NCBI GenBank assembly: GCA_047345645.1
Contig: JBLEFH010000004.1
Length of the DNA: 64,000 bases
Origin: JBLEFH01 sp047345645
GTDB taxonomy: Bacteria > Pseudomonadota > Alphaproteobacteria > Rhodobacterales > Rhodobacteraceae
Reading direction: 5' to 3' (one strand)
Shown piece after piece: positions 16,608 through 24,748 of the stretch. The translations under genes were made by a program, and so were the position numbers. Under the pieces are notes generated by a model that worked only from the letters and a program-made list of their open reading frames with translations, searched no databases and was not told where the DNA came from. Each line of letters begins with the position of its first letter. The stretch's first letter is position 1.

Positions 16608-17870
16608 ATGCGCATTCCTAGCGATCTTCTAACCCCGCCAACCGGCCCTGCCAAGCTCCGCGCCCGCACTCTGGGCACGCTGCGCTGGATTTCGGTCTGT
16701 GGGCAGGCCATCGCGCTGATCGCGGCGACCCAGCTTTGGGGTGTGCAGATTTCCATTGCGCTCTCGGTGTTCCTTATCGGCTTGCCGGTGCTGGTGAATA
16801 TCGCAATCTGGGTGATCTGGCCCGCGACAAAACGCCTCTCTCCGCTGGAGGCGCTGGCGATGCTGATGTTCGACCTGATCCAGATGGGGTTGCTGCTGCT
16901 GATCCATGGGGGCGTGGCGAATCCCTTCTCGATTTTCCTGCTTGTTCCGGTGGTTGTGGGCGCGAGCGCCCTGCCCTTCCGGCTCTTCGCCATCCTCATC
17001 GCGGCGACGCTGGTCATGATCGGCCTGAACACGTTAGCGCCCGTGCCGCTCCACAGCGCCGAGGTGTTTTTCCACATGCCCGACAGTCTGCGCAGCGGCA
17101 TGTGGGTCGCGCTCTCCTGGGCGGCGCTGTTTATCGCGATCTACACGCATCGGGTCTCGAAAGAGGAGCAGGCGCTGAACACGGCGCTCGCGGCGACGCA
17201 GCTTGCCCTCGGGCGCGAGCAGAAACTGACCGCACTTGGCGGGGTGGTCGCCGCAGCCGCGCATGAGCTTGGCACACCGCTCGCGACCATCAAGATGACC
17301 GCCGCCGAACTCGCGGATGAGCTGACGGGCGACCATGCCGAGGACATTGCCCTTATCCGCGATCAAGCGGAGCGCTGCCGCAAAATTTTGCACGATATGG
17401 GACGCAAACCGTTTGATGAGGACCATATCCATGAAGCGCCGCTCCGCGCGGTGGTCGAGGAAGCCGCCGGGCCGCATTTGCACCGCGGCAAGCTGCTGGT
17501 GTTCAACGAGATCGGCTACGGCCCCCACCCGATGCTGGCGCGGCGGCCCGAGATCATCCACGGTCTCCGGAACATCATCCAGAACGCCGTCGATTTCGCC
17601 GATACGACCGTGACCATCGACCTCTCCTGGTCCGCCGATTTCAAACGCGCGACGATCCGCGATGACGGGCCCGGCTTCCCGCCCGATCAGGTGGACAAAA
17701 TCGGCGAGCCGTTTTTCGGCACGGCAGATGCGCGCCGCGCGGGCTATAAGGGCATGGGAATGGGGCTTTTTATCGCGCTGACCCTCCTCGAATCGACGGA
17801 TGCGCGCGTCACCTTCGCCGCGTCGGACCATGGCGCGATTGTCGAAGTTCAATGGTTGGTAACAAATTGA
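16608..17870 (+). CDS. regB: RegB/PrrB/ActS redox sensor histidine kinase
   Basis: The protein of about 420 residues has roughly six membrane helices, then a transmitter domain. The quinone-sensing motif GGVANPF lies between the third and fourth helix regions. The phosphorylation site is the H in AAAAHELGTPLATIK, and the redox-active Cys of the family is present in ERCRKILHDMG. ATPase boxes include the NIIQNAVDFA N-box and DDGPGFPPD, with GMGMGLFIA as G2-like box. It should autophosphorylate under reducing conditions and pass phosphate to RegA. I chose ATG 16608 because it opens the conserved MRIPSDLL; an in-frame GTG at 16572 is possible. The senC-regB spacer is short (57 bases). Confidence 0.94.
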   Translation: MRIPSDLLTPPTGPAKLRARTLGTLRWISVCGQAIALIAATQLWGVQISIALSVFLIGLPVLVNIAIWVIWPATKRLSPLEALAMLMFDLIQMGLLLLIHGGVANPFSIFLLVPVVVGASALPFRLFAILIAATLVMIGLNTLAPVPLHSAEVFFHMPDSLRSGMWVALSWAALFIAIYTHRVSKEEQALNTALAATQLALGREQKLTALGGVVAAAAHELGTPLATIKMTAAELADELTGDHAEDIALIRDQAERCRKILHDMGRKPFDEDHIHEAPLRAVVEEAAGPHLHRGKLLVFNEIGYGPHPMLARRPEIIHGLRNIIQNAVDFADTTVTIDLSWSADFKRATIRDDGPGFPPDQVDKIGEPFFGTADARRAGYKGMGMGLFIALTLLESTDARVTFAASDHGAIVEVQWLVTN

Positions 17871-17913
17871 GTTGGCAAAAATTTACCTATATTATCGGCG
17901 GGTTTTTGCCGAA

Positions 17914-17929
17914 TTAACATTTTATTAAC
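17914..17929. promoter_or_regulatory. CtrA-type box TTAA-N7-TTAAC
   Basis: TTAA at 17914-17917 is followed by seven bases and TTAAC at 17925-17929, matching the alphaproteobacterial CtrA consensus exactly. It lies about 55-70 bases before the PAS-protein start, a normal operator distance. CtrA controls motility, signalling and gene-transfer-agent genes in Rhodobacterales. Binding itself is inferred. Confidence 0.6.
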
Positions 17930-17983
17930 TATTCGACCCCTAATTAGCGGCTTGACTCGGGATTGAACTGAAACATTTGGATT

Positions 17984-19642
17984 TTGGTAGTCGTGGTGGA
18001 CTCTTCGTTGGGCTTTCATTTGCTCATTACATTTCTGCTGCTCGTAATTCTTTGCGCGCTGGCCTCGTTTGCAAATGTAAACCGGCGCCGAAATGCGATG
18101 AACAAACTGCGCGACGGCTATCTCATCATCCGGAAAAATCAGATCTCCTACATGAACCCGCAGGCGCGAAAGATGTTGGGTATTTCGACGCTTGCGGGCC
18201 TTCATAAACTGTCGGAAACCAGCGAGCCGCCCTTCGCGGAGCAGCTCCGGGCGCTGATAGATGAAGGCACTCCCCTTGATTGGGGGATCCGCCACGCGGA
18301 CGGGCGCACCAACCATCTCGTCGGCGCACCCACCCGTGGCGGGGTTGGGATCCAGATCCACGACATCACCAATCTGACGCGCCCGTTCCTGTCGCGGCTG
18401 GCGCGCGTGGATGTGGTGGAGGCGAAGGCAAACCGGCTGAATGCGCTCTTCAAGGGCAGCGCGCACCCGGTCTGGATGCTTGATGATCAGGGCCAGATCA
18501 GCTGGGCCAACGACGCCTATAAGGCGCTGCTGGAAGACATGAACCCCGACGGGCAGGGCCAGCTTTTTGAGCAACCGCTAGCTTTTAGCGCCGAAAACGG
18601 GCGGCAAAAGGTCGGCCAGCGCGTCTTTGAAGTCTCGCACCGGCAGGACGGCACGGGCGGCACAGCGGTGGAAGTCACCGCCGACGCGCAAGCCGAGGAA
18701 AACCTGCGCTTTTTCCTTACCACACTCACCCAGACCTTCGCGCGCTTGCCGGATGGTCTCATGGTGTTCGACGCGGAAAAGCGGCTGATCCTCTTCAACA
18801 CGACCGTGGCGGATATGCTCGGCCTCGCGCCGTCTTTCCTCGCTATGCGCCCGTCGCTCCGCGCCATTCTGGACCGTCTGCGGCACGAAGGAAAAATCCC
18901 GGAACCCAAGGACTTCCGCCAATGGCGCAAGCGCCTTTTGGACCTCGAAGAAACCGCCCGCGCCGGTCAGTTCTCCGAAAACTGGACTCTGCTCGACGGC
19001 AAAGTTGTACGCGTGACCGGCCATCCCCATCCCGGCGGCGCGCTGTCTTTCCAGTTCGAAAACATCAGTTCTATGACCCGGCTGGAGCGCCGTCTGCGCG
19101 AAGAAAGCGCCAAGCTGCGCTCGCTCTCCGATCAGGTCGGCGAAGGGCTCGCGATTTTCGATGCGTCAGGCCGCCTTGTCTCGCAAAATGCGGTTTATGC
19201 GGAAATCGCGCAAAGTCTCGGCGTGCCGATCCCCCCGAATGACGACCCGCAGGCGATGGTCGCCTTCTGGCAGAAGGTCTTCGCGGACCCGATCGACGCG
19301 GAATATATCCAGAATTACCTGCTCGGCGGCGCAGACCGCGAGCCCTATAACCGCGTGCTGAAATTCATCGACGGGCGCAAAATCGACGCGACCCTCTCGC
19401 CCCTGCCCGATGGCGGCAGCCTGCTCCATTGCCGCCTTGTCTCCAGCCGCGGCAAACATCTGCGCGAACAGCTCAACAAGCTGCGGGACGAAATCGCGGT
19501 GCTGCAAAAGGTCGATGACGTGATGCCTGACCACATCACCCAGCTTCTGCGCATCGTCGAGGAAGCCTCGCGCATCGCCAAGGTCGCGCGCAACGAGACC
19601 GAAGCCCCGCAGATCGACAATAAGAGCGCCCGAAACGGCTGA
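17984..19642 (+). CDS. Membrane-anchored multi-PAS sensor protein without a kinase domain
   Basis: The protein of about 550 residues begins with one membrane helix (FHLLITFLLLVILCALASFA) and then shows four PAS-like segments: DGYLIIRKNQISYMNPQA (about residue 45), PVWMLDDQGQISWANDAYK (about 165), DGLMVFDAEKRLILFNT (about 255) and EGLAIFDASGRLVSQN (about 385). The C-terminus is a short coiled coil (LREQLNKLRDEIAVLQ) and stops without an H-box, ATPase, GGDEF or EAL domain. It may act through a partner, or be a kinase remnant. The start is unclear: TTG 17984, GTG 17993 or GTG 17996 are in frame, with no good Shine-Dalgarno. A CtrA box lies upstream. Genes regB before and tsaE after are on the same strand. 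Confidence 0.8.
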   Translation: MVVVVDSSLGFHLLITFLLLVILCALASFANVNRRRNAMNKLRDGYLIIRKNQISYMNPQARKMLGISTLAGLHKLSETSEPPFAEQLRALIDEGTPLDWGIRHADGRTNHLVGAPTRGGVGIQIHDITNLTRPFLSRLARVDVVEAKANRLNALFKGSAHPVWMLDDQGQISWANDAYKALLEDMNPDGQGQLFEQPLAFSAENGRQKVGQRVFEVSHRQDGTGGTAVEVTADAQAEENLRFFLTTLTQTFARLPDGLMVFDAEKRLILFNTTVADMLGLAPSFLAMRPSLRAILDRLRHEGKIPEPKDFRQWRKRLLDLEETARAGQFSENWTLLDGKVVRVTGHPHPGGALSFQFENISSMTRLERRLREESAKLRSLSDQVGEGLAIFDASGRLVSQNAVYAEIAQSLGVPIPPNDDPQAMVAFWQKVFADPIDAEYIQNYLLGGADREPYNRVLKFIDGRKIDATLSPLPDGGSLLHCRLVSSRGKHLREQLNKLRDEIAVLQKVDDVMPDHITQLLRIVEEASRIAKVARNETEAPQIDNKSARNG

Positions 19643-19709
19643 CCCCACGGCAATTCTTGCAACCCCCGCGACGCTTTGCCACAAGAGGTGAGAGAAGAGC
19701 GGGGGAGCC

Positions 19710-20165
19710 GTGCAGGATCAGATCAGTCTCGACACCGAAGCGGACACGGAGCAGTTCGCCCGCGCCCTCGCACCGCGTTGCCAGCTCGGCGATGTGATCG
19801 GCCTGCAAGGTCCGGTCGGGGTTGGCAAAACCTTGTTTGCACGGGCTTTTATCCGTGAATTGACCGGCGCTCAGGAAGTGCCGTCCCCAAGTTTTACGTT
19901 GGTCCAGACCTATGAGACTGAGGGCGTCGAGGTCTGGCACGCAGATCTTTACCGCCTCGCGGAAATAGATGAGCTGTTGGAACTCGGACTGACGGATGCG
20001 TTCGACACGGCCATCTGCCTCATTGAGTGGCCCGAGCGGCTTGGCAGCTTTGCGCCGCCGCAGCTCACCACACTCCGGTTTACCATCCCGGACTCGACCG
20101 AGGACCGCCGGGACGTAACGATCACCGGCCCTGCCACGGCCCGCCTTCTGGACACCGCCGCATGA
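19710..20165 (+). CDS. tsaE: TsaE, tRNA t6A37 biosynthesis ATPase
   Basis: The 151-residue protein matches the TsaE (YjeE) family: P-loop GPVGVGKTLFARAF (about residues 34-47), SPSFTLVQTY, HADLYRL and IEWPERL. TsaE assists TsaB-TsaD in making N6-threonylcarbamoyladenosine on ANN-decoding tRNAs and is cytoplasmic. The start is a GTG at 19710. Its stop overlaps the amgK start by 4 bases, beginning the overlapping chain tsaE-amgK-murU-addB-addA. Confidence 0.94.
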   Translation: MQDQISLDTEADTEQFARALAPRCQLGDVIGLQGPVGVGKTLFARAFIRELTGAQEVPSPSFTLVQTYETEGVEVWHADLYRLAEIDELLELGLTDAFDTAICLIEWPERLGSFAPPQLTTLRFTIPDSTEDRRDVTITGPATARLLDTAA

Positions 20166-21127
20166 CGCGCGAGGGGGCGAAAACACAGTTTCTGGCGCAG
20201 GCCGGTTGGGGTGACGCAACCCGCAGTTTCCTTGCCGGGGATGCCTCGAACCGCCGTTATGATCGCGTCACGCACGGCGCGCGCCGCGCCGTGCTGATGG
20301 ATGCGCCGCCGCAGGACAACGCCCCGCTCACCGCCTTTGTGACCATGACCGACACGCTGCGCGGCGCAGGTCTGAGTGCGCCCGAAATCTATGCGGTGGA
20401 CGACGCTAAGGGTCTGATGCTGATCGAGGATCTCGGCGATGACAGCTTTGCGGTGCTGCTGCGTGAGGATCCGGAGCGCGAGGCGGAATTCTACGCCGCG
20501 GCGGTCGAGATTATCGCTCATGTTCAGACGCTGAAACCGCCCGCCATCTGTCCGCGCTACGACACCGAGATTTTCACCCGTGAGGCGCATCGGTTCACGG
20601 ATCACTATCCGCATCAGGGTGACCGCGACGCCGGGACAGCGCTGATCCTTGAGAGCATCGCCGCGACGCACAGAACGCCGCCCGTCCTTTTGCTCCTTGA
20701 TTTTCATGCGGAAAATCTGCTGTGGCTGCCGGAGCGGGAGGGGTTAGCCAAGGTCGGCCTGCTTGACTATCAGGACGCGCGGGTCGGCCACCCGGCTTAC
20801 GATCTCATGTCGCTTTTCGAGGATGCGCGGCGCGATGTGACACCGGCGCTGCGGGACCAGCTTCTGAGCGACTATCTCGCGAAAACCGGCTATGATCCGG
20901 TCGCCTTTATGGAAGATTATCACGCGCTCGCGGCGCAGAGACATTTGAAAGTGCTGGGGATTTTCGCAAGGCTCACCCGTGAGGGTCGCCCCGGATATGC
21001 GGCGCATCTGGAGCGGGTCTGGCGGCTGTTGCAGGAGGCGCTGGCCGCGCCGCATCTCGCGGACCTCAAGGCTTGGGTAGACGCGCATGTTCCGCCGCCG
21101 AGCGAAATCGATTGGAGCCGCGCATGA
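20162..21127 (+). CDS. amgK: N-acetylmuramate/N-acetylglucosamine kinase AmgK-like (aminoglycoside phosphotransferase fold)
   Basis: The protein of about 321 residues has the APH-type kinase fold: LIEDLGDDSFAVLL in the N-lobe, LLLLDFHAENLLWL as the catalytic loop and GLLDYQDARVGHPAYDLMSL as the metal-binding DxD-like region. Beside murU it fits AmgK, which phosphorylates the anomeric position of MurNAc or GlcNAc in the Pseudomonas cell-wall recycling shunt. That bypass feeds UDP-MurNAc synthesis and gives intrinsic fosfomycin tolerance. ATG 20162 overlaps the tsaE stop (ATGA); the in-frame extension upstream lies inside tsaE and is rejected. Confidence 0.87.
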   Translation: MTREGAKTQFLAQAGWGDATRSFLAGDASNRRYDRVTHGARRAVLMDAPPQDNAPLTAFVTMTDTLRGAGLSAPEIYAVDDAKGLMLIEDLGDDSFAVLLREDPEREAEFYAAAVEIIAHVQTLKPPAICPRYDTEIFTREAHRFTDHYPHQGDRDAGTALILESIAATHRTPPVLLLLDFHAENLLWLPEREGLAKVGLLDYQDARVGHPAYDLMSLFEDARRDVTPALRDQLLSDYLAKTGYDPVAFMEDYHALAAQRHLKVLGIFARLTREGRPGYAAHLERVWRLLQEALAAPHLADLKAWVDAHVPPPSEIDWSRA

Positions 21128-21825
21128 CGACCCGCCCGCTTCTGCTTTTCGCCGCCGGGTTCGGCACCCGCATGGGCGCGCTCACGGCGGACCGGCCCAA
21201 ACCGCTCATTGAGGTCGCGGGGCGTCCGCTCCTTGATCATGCGCTGGATCAGGTGCGGGGTGCGGGACTGACGCGCGCCGTGGTGAACACGCATTATCAC
21301 GGCGATCAGATTGCCGCGCATTGCGCGCAGATCGAGACGCCGCAGATCACGATTTCCCATGAACCGGAGATTTTGGAAACCGGCGGCGGGCTGAAAAATG
21401 CGCTTCCCCTGCTGGACACAGATCCGGTGTTTACGCTGAACAGCGATGCCGTCTGGACCGGCGCGAACCCATTGAAAGAATTGGAGTCCTCGTGGCGCGA
21501 CGAGATGGGTGCGCTGCTCCTGCTTCTCGAAAAAGACCAAGCGGAGGAGCATCGCGGGCCGGGTGATTTCTTCATGGACGCCGATGGTCGCCTGACCCGG
21601 CGCGGCGATGCAGCAAGCGCGCCCTATGTCTATTCCGGCGCGCAAATCCTGCGCACGAACGACCTCGAAAACATTAGGGAAGATGCGTTTTCGCTCAATC
21701 TTCTCTGGAACCAACTGCTTGAAAAGGGGCAGCTTTACGGCGCGGTGCATCGCGGCGGATGGGTCGATGTGGGCCGTCCCGAAGGGATCGCGGTCGCAGA
21801 AGCCGCGCTGGCCCGCGATGTTTGA
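21124..21825 (+). CDS. murU: N-acetylmuramate alpha-1-phosphate uridylyltransferase MurU-like
   Basis: The protein of about 233 residues is a sugar-nucleotide transferase: signature LLFAAGFGTRMGALT at residues 6-20, RPKPLIEVAGRPLLDHALD next, then ISHEPEILETGGGLKNAL, FTLNSD (catalytic Asp) and VDVGRPEG near the end. With AmgK it should convert MurNAc-1-phosphate to UDP-MurNAc. Generic nucleotidyltransferase activity is the alternative, but the tsaE-amgK-murU order supports MurU. It overlaps amgK by 4 bases and addB by 8. Confidence 0.9.
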   Translation: MTTRPLLLFAAGFGTRMGALTADRPKPLIEVAGRPLLDHALDQVRGAGLTRAVVNTHYHGDQIAAHCAQIETPQITISHEPEILETGGGLKNALPLLDTDPVFTLNSDAVWTGANPLKELESSWRDEMGALLLLLEKDQAEEHRGPGDFFMDADGRLTRRGDAASAPYVYSGAQILRTNDLENIREDAFSLNLLWNQLLEKGQLYGAVHRGGWVDVGRPEGIAVAEAALARDV

Positions 21826-24748
21826 GCCGCAGGCAGAGGCCCGTCTTTTCACCATCCCCATCGGCGCGGATATGGCGGAGGCCATCGCGGACGGGCTGCT
21901 CGCACGGGTTGGCACCGGAGACGCGCTCGCGCGCTGTCATCTGATCGTCGCGACGGGCCGTCTCAAGCGTCGCCTGACCGATATGTTTCGAGCGCGGGGC
22001 GTGCGGCTGATGCCGAAAATGACCATGCTCGACGCGCTCGCGGCACATCCCGCGCTGCCGGAGCCGGGCGAGCCGCTTCTGGCGCGGCAATTGCGCCTGA
22101 CGCAACTTGTGCGCGCGTTGCTGGAGGCGGAGCGCGACCTCGCGCCGCCCGCTGCCGCCTTCGATCTTGCGGGGAGTTTGCTGGCGCTGCTCGACGAGAT
22201 GGCGGGGGAAGATATTCCACTCACGGCGCTGGATGAACTCGTGGACGAACAATATTCCGCCCATTGGCAGCGCGCGCTGACATTCTTGCGCCTTCTCACG
22301 GATTTTTCGGGGCAGTCCGGAACGCAGGCGCGGCTGCGCGCGCTGGCGGCGTTGCTCGGCCCGGTTTGGGAGGCCGCGCCGCCGCAAGGCCCGCTGCTTA
22401 TGGTCGGCTCGACCGGATCGCGCGCGGGAACCGCTGCGATGATGGCGGTCGTCTCGCGCCTGCCAAATGGTGCGGTGATCCTGCCCGGAGTCGATCCCTA
22501 CATGCCCGCGAGCCAGTGGGAGGCTTTGGGCCGGCGGGATGAGCGCGCGGAATATGACCATCCGCAGAGCGGCTTTGCCCGGCTCGCGGCGCGGCTTGGG
22601 GTGTCGGTTGCGGACCTGCCCGTTTGGGCGGGCACAGTGCCGGTTCCGGCGCGAGCCAAGCTGATGTCGCTCGCGCTGCGCCCGCCGCCGGTCACCGATC
22701 ACTGGCTGCGCGAGGCCCCGAAACTTGCGCCGGAGCTTGGCGCGGCCTTTGAAAACCTGACCCTTCTCACCGCCGACTCGCCGCGCGAGGAGGCCGAGAG
22801 CATTGCTTACGCCCTGCGCGCCGCGGCGGCAGACGGGCAGCGGGCGGCGCTGATCACCCCGGATCGCGACCTTGCGCGGCAAGTGACTGCGGCGCTGGAT
22901 CGCTGGCGGATCCTGCCAGATGACAGCGCCGGAACGCCGCTTCAGCAGACGCCTACGGGATTGTTTTTGCGGCTGGTTCTCGATGCGTCGGAAGAGGATG
23001 CGGGCCTTGCGCCGCTGGTCGCGCTGCTCAAACATCCCTTCACATGGCGCGCGGCGGAAGCGCCCGATGGCACGCCGCTGCGCGGGCTGCATCTGCGCCG
23101 GTTGCGCGCGCTGGAGAAGGAGATGCTTCGCGGTCAGGCGGCGTCGGGCGACTGGCCGGCGCTGCGGGCATGGGCGGAGGCGCGCGGCGATGAGGATATT
23201 TCCGAATGGGTTGACGCGCTGGAAACGGCGCTCTCGATCACACCCGAAGATGCGAGCCTCGCGGCCTATGCCAAGGCGCATCTGACCCGCGCCGAGGCGC
23301 TGTATACGGGTCTTGGCGGTGATCCTGAAGGGCTTTGGCAGGACGAGGAAGGCGCGCTCGCGCTGGCCCTGCTCCGCGAGCTGATCGCGCAAAGCGCCGC
23401 CGCCGGGCCGCTGACGCCACTCGATTACAGCGCGCTTTTCCACAGCCTGATTGCGCAGCGCAACCTCTCCGCCTCCGCCGAGCGCGCCGAGAGCCGGATC
23501 AAGATCCTCGGCACGCTGGAGGCGCGGGTCGCGGCGGCGGATTTGATCATTCTGGGCGGGCTCAATGACGGGATCTGGCCGATGAGTCCGATGGCCGATC
23601 CGTGGATCAATCGGCAGATGCGCCGCGATCTCGGCCTGCCCCTGCCCGAGCGGCAGATCGGCCTTTCCGCCCATGATTTCAGTCAGGCAAGCGGCGCGGC
23701 TGCGGTGATCCTCTCCCGCGCGGCGCGGACCGGGACGACCCCGCAAATTGCCTCGCGCTGGCTGATCCGGCTGGAAAATCTGGTGAAGGGGATCGAAGGC
23801 GGCAAGGCGATCTGGCAGGAGGCTGAAAACCGGGGCAAAGCGCTCATGGCCGAGGCCGCTGCGTATCACGCCACGCCCGCCGCGCCGCGCGCGCCGAGAC
23901 CCGCCCCCTCGCCGCCGCTCGCCGCGCGGCCTGCGCAGATTTCCGTCACGCGGGTCGAGAAGCTGGGGCGCGATCCCTATGCGATTTACGCGCGCTATAT
24001 TCTCCGGTTAAAGCCGCTGCCCCCTCTTGGCGAGACGCCCGACCAGATCCTGCGCGGGACCTTGCTGCATGGGATTTTAGAGCGGTTCGTGCAGGCGACG
24101 ACGGAGCATTTGCCCAATGATGCCGAGGCGCTGCTGACCGCGATTGCCGAGGAAGAGCTGCAAGCGCAAGTGCCGTGGACGCTGACACGGACGCTCTGGC
24201 GGGCGCGGCTTGAGAGCCTGATCCCGCTCTGGATCGCTGCCGAGCGAGACCGCCGCGAACGTGCCAAACCGTTGACGACCGAGGTGCAGGGGCAACTCGC
24301 GCTCGCGGGCGGCGGCACGCTGATCGGCACCGCCGACCGCATTGATGGCGACGCAAATGGCCTCGTCATTTACGACTATAAAACCAGCGGCTTGCCGACG
24401 GTGGCGCAGCTTGTCAGCTTCGATCATCAGGTCGCGCTGGAGACGGCAATGGCGTCTCGCGGTGCGTTTGATGGCGTGCCTGCCGCGCCGGTGATCCATG
24501 GCGAATATTGCTCGCTGACCCATATCGACAAGGGCGCGCTCAAGCGCCAGACCCCGCCCGAGGAGCCGACCCCGGACGAGGTTCTGGCCCGCGCCGATGC
24601 GCTCATGACGCGGTATCTGGAAGGGGCGGCCTATGTCTCGCGGCTCTGGCCGAGCGATAAGGATTACGACAAGGACTATGACCACCTCGCCCGCTTTGGC
24701 GAGTGGAGCGACGGTGATCCGAAAAAGCCGCAAAAGGTGGGGCCATGA
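21818..24748 (+). CDS. addB: AddB subunit of the AddAB double-strand-break repair helicase-nuclease (alphaproteobacterial type)
   Basis: The protein of about 976 residues has an inactivated helicase-like N-terminal region (MVGSTGSRAGTAAMMAVVSRLPNG in the body) and a C-terminal RecB-family nuclease with GTADRID and VIYDYKTSG as the catalytic D and DYK residues. The nuclease domain starts ISVTRVEKLGRDPYAIYARYIL, the alphaproteobacterial form. It lacks the Cys residues that bind the 4Fe-4S cluster in Bacillus AddB; I see only one Cys near the end. AddAB resects broken ends and loads RecA after Chi. ATG 21818 is chosen from conserved MFEPQAEARLF; the upstream extension is murU in another frame. 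AddA overlaps by 4 bases. Confidence 0.92.
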   Translation: MFEPQAEARLFTIPIGADMAEAIADGLLARVGTGDALARCHLIVATGRLKRRLTDMFRARGVRLMPKMTMLDALAAHPALPEPGEPLLARQLRLTQLVRALLEAERDLAPPAAAFDLAGSLLALLDEMAGEDIPLTALDELVDEQYSAHWQRALTFLRLLTDFSGQSGTQARLRALAALLGPVWEAAPPQGPLLMVGSTGSRAGTAAMMAVVSRLPNGAVILPGVDPYMPASQWEALGRRDERAEYDHPQSGFARLAARLGVSVADLPVWAGTVPVPARAKLMSLALRPPPVTDHWLREAPKLAPELGAAFENLTLLTADSPREEAESIAYALRAAAADGQRAALITPDRDLARQVTAALDRWRILPDDSAGTPLQQTPTGLFLRLVLDASEEDAGLAPLVALLKHPFTWRAAEAPDGTPLRGLHLRRLRALEKEMLRGQAASGDWPALRAWAEARGDEDISEWVDALETALSITPEDASLAAYAKAHLTRAEALYTGLGGDPEGLWQDEEGALALALLRELIAQSAAAGPLTPLDYSALFHSLIAQRNLSASAERAESRIKILGTLEARVAAADLIILGGLNDGIWPMSPMADPWINRQMRRDLGLPLPERQIGLSAHDFSQASGAAAVILSRAARTGTTPQIASRWLIRLENLVKGIEGGKAIWQEAENRGKALMAEAAAYHATPAAPRAPRPAPSPPLAARPAQISVTRVEKLGRDPYAIYARYILRLKPLPPLGETPDQILRGTLLHGILERFVQATTEHLPNDAEALLTAIAEEELQAQVPWTLTRTLWRARLESLIPLWIAAERDRRERAKPLTTEVQGQLALAGGGTLIGTADRIDGDANGLVIYDYKTSGLPTVAQLVSFDHQVALETAMASRGAFDGVPAAPVIHGEYCSLTHIDKGALKRQTPPEEPTPDEVLARADALMTRYLEGAAYVSRLWPSDKDYDKDYDHLARFGEWSDGDPKKPQKVGP

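Noticed and set aside
21695..23869. 724-residue minus-strand open frame
   Set aside because: It is antisense to addB with Arg-rich, low-complexity content typical of shadows.
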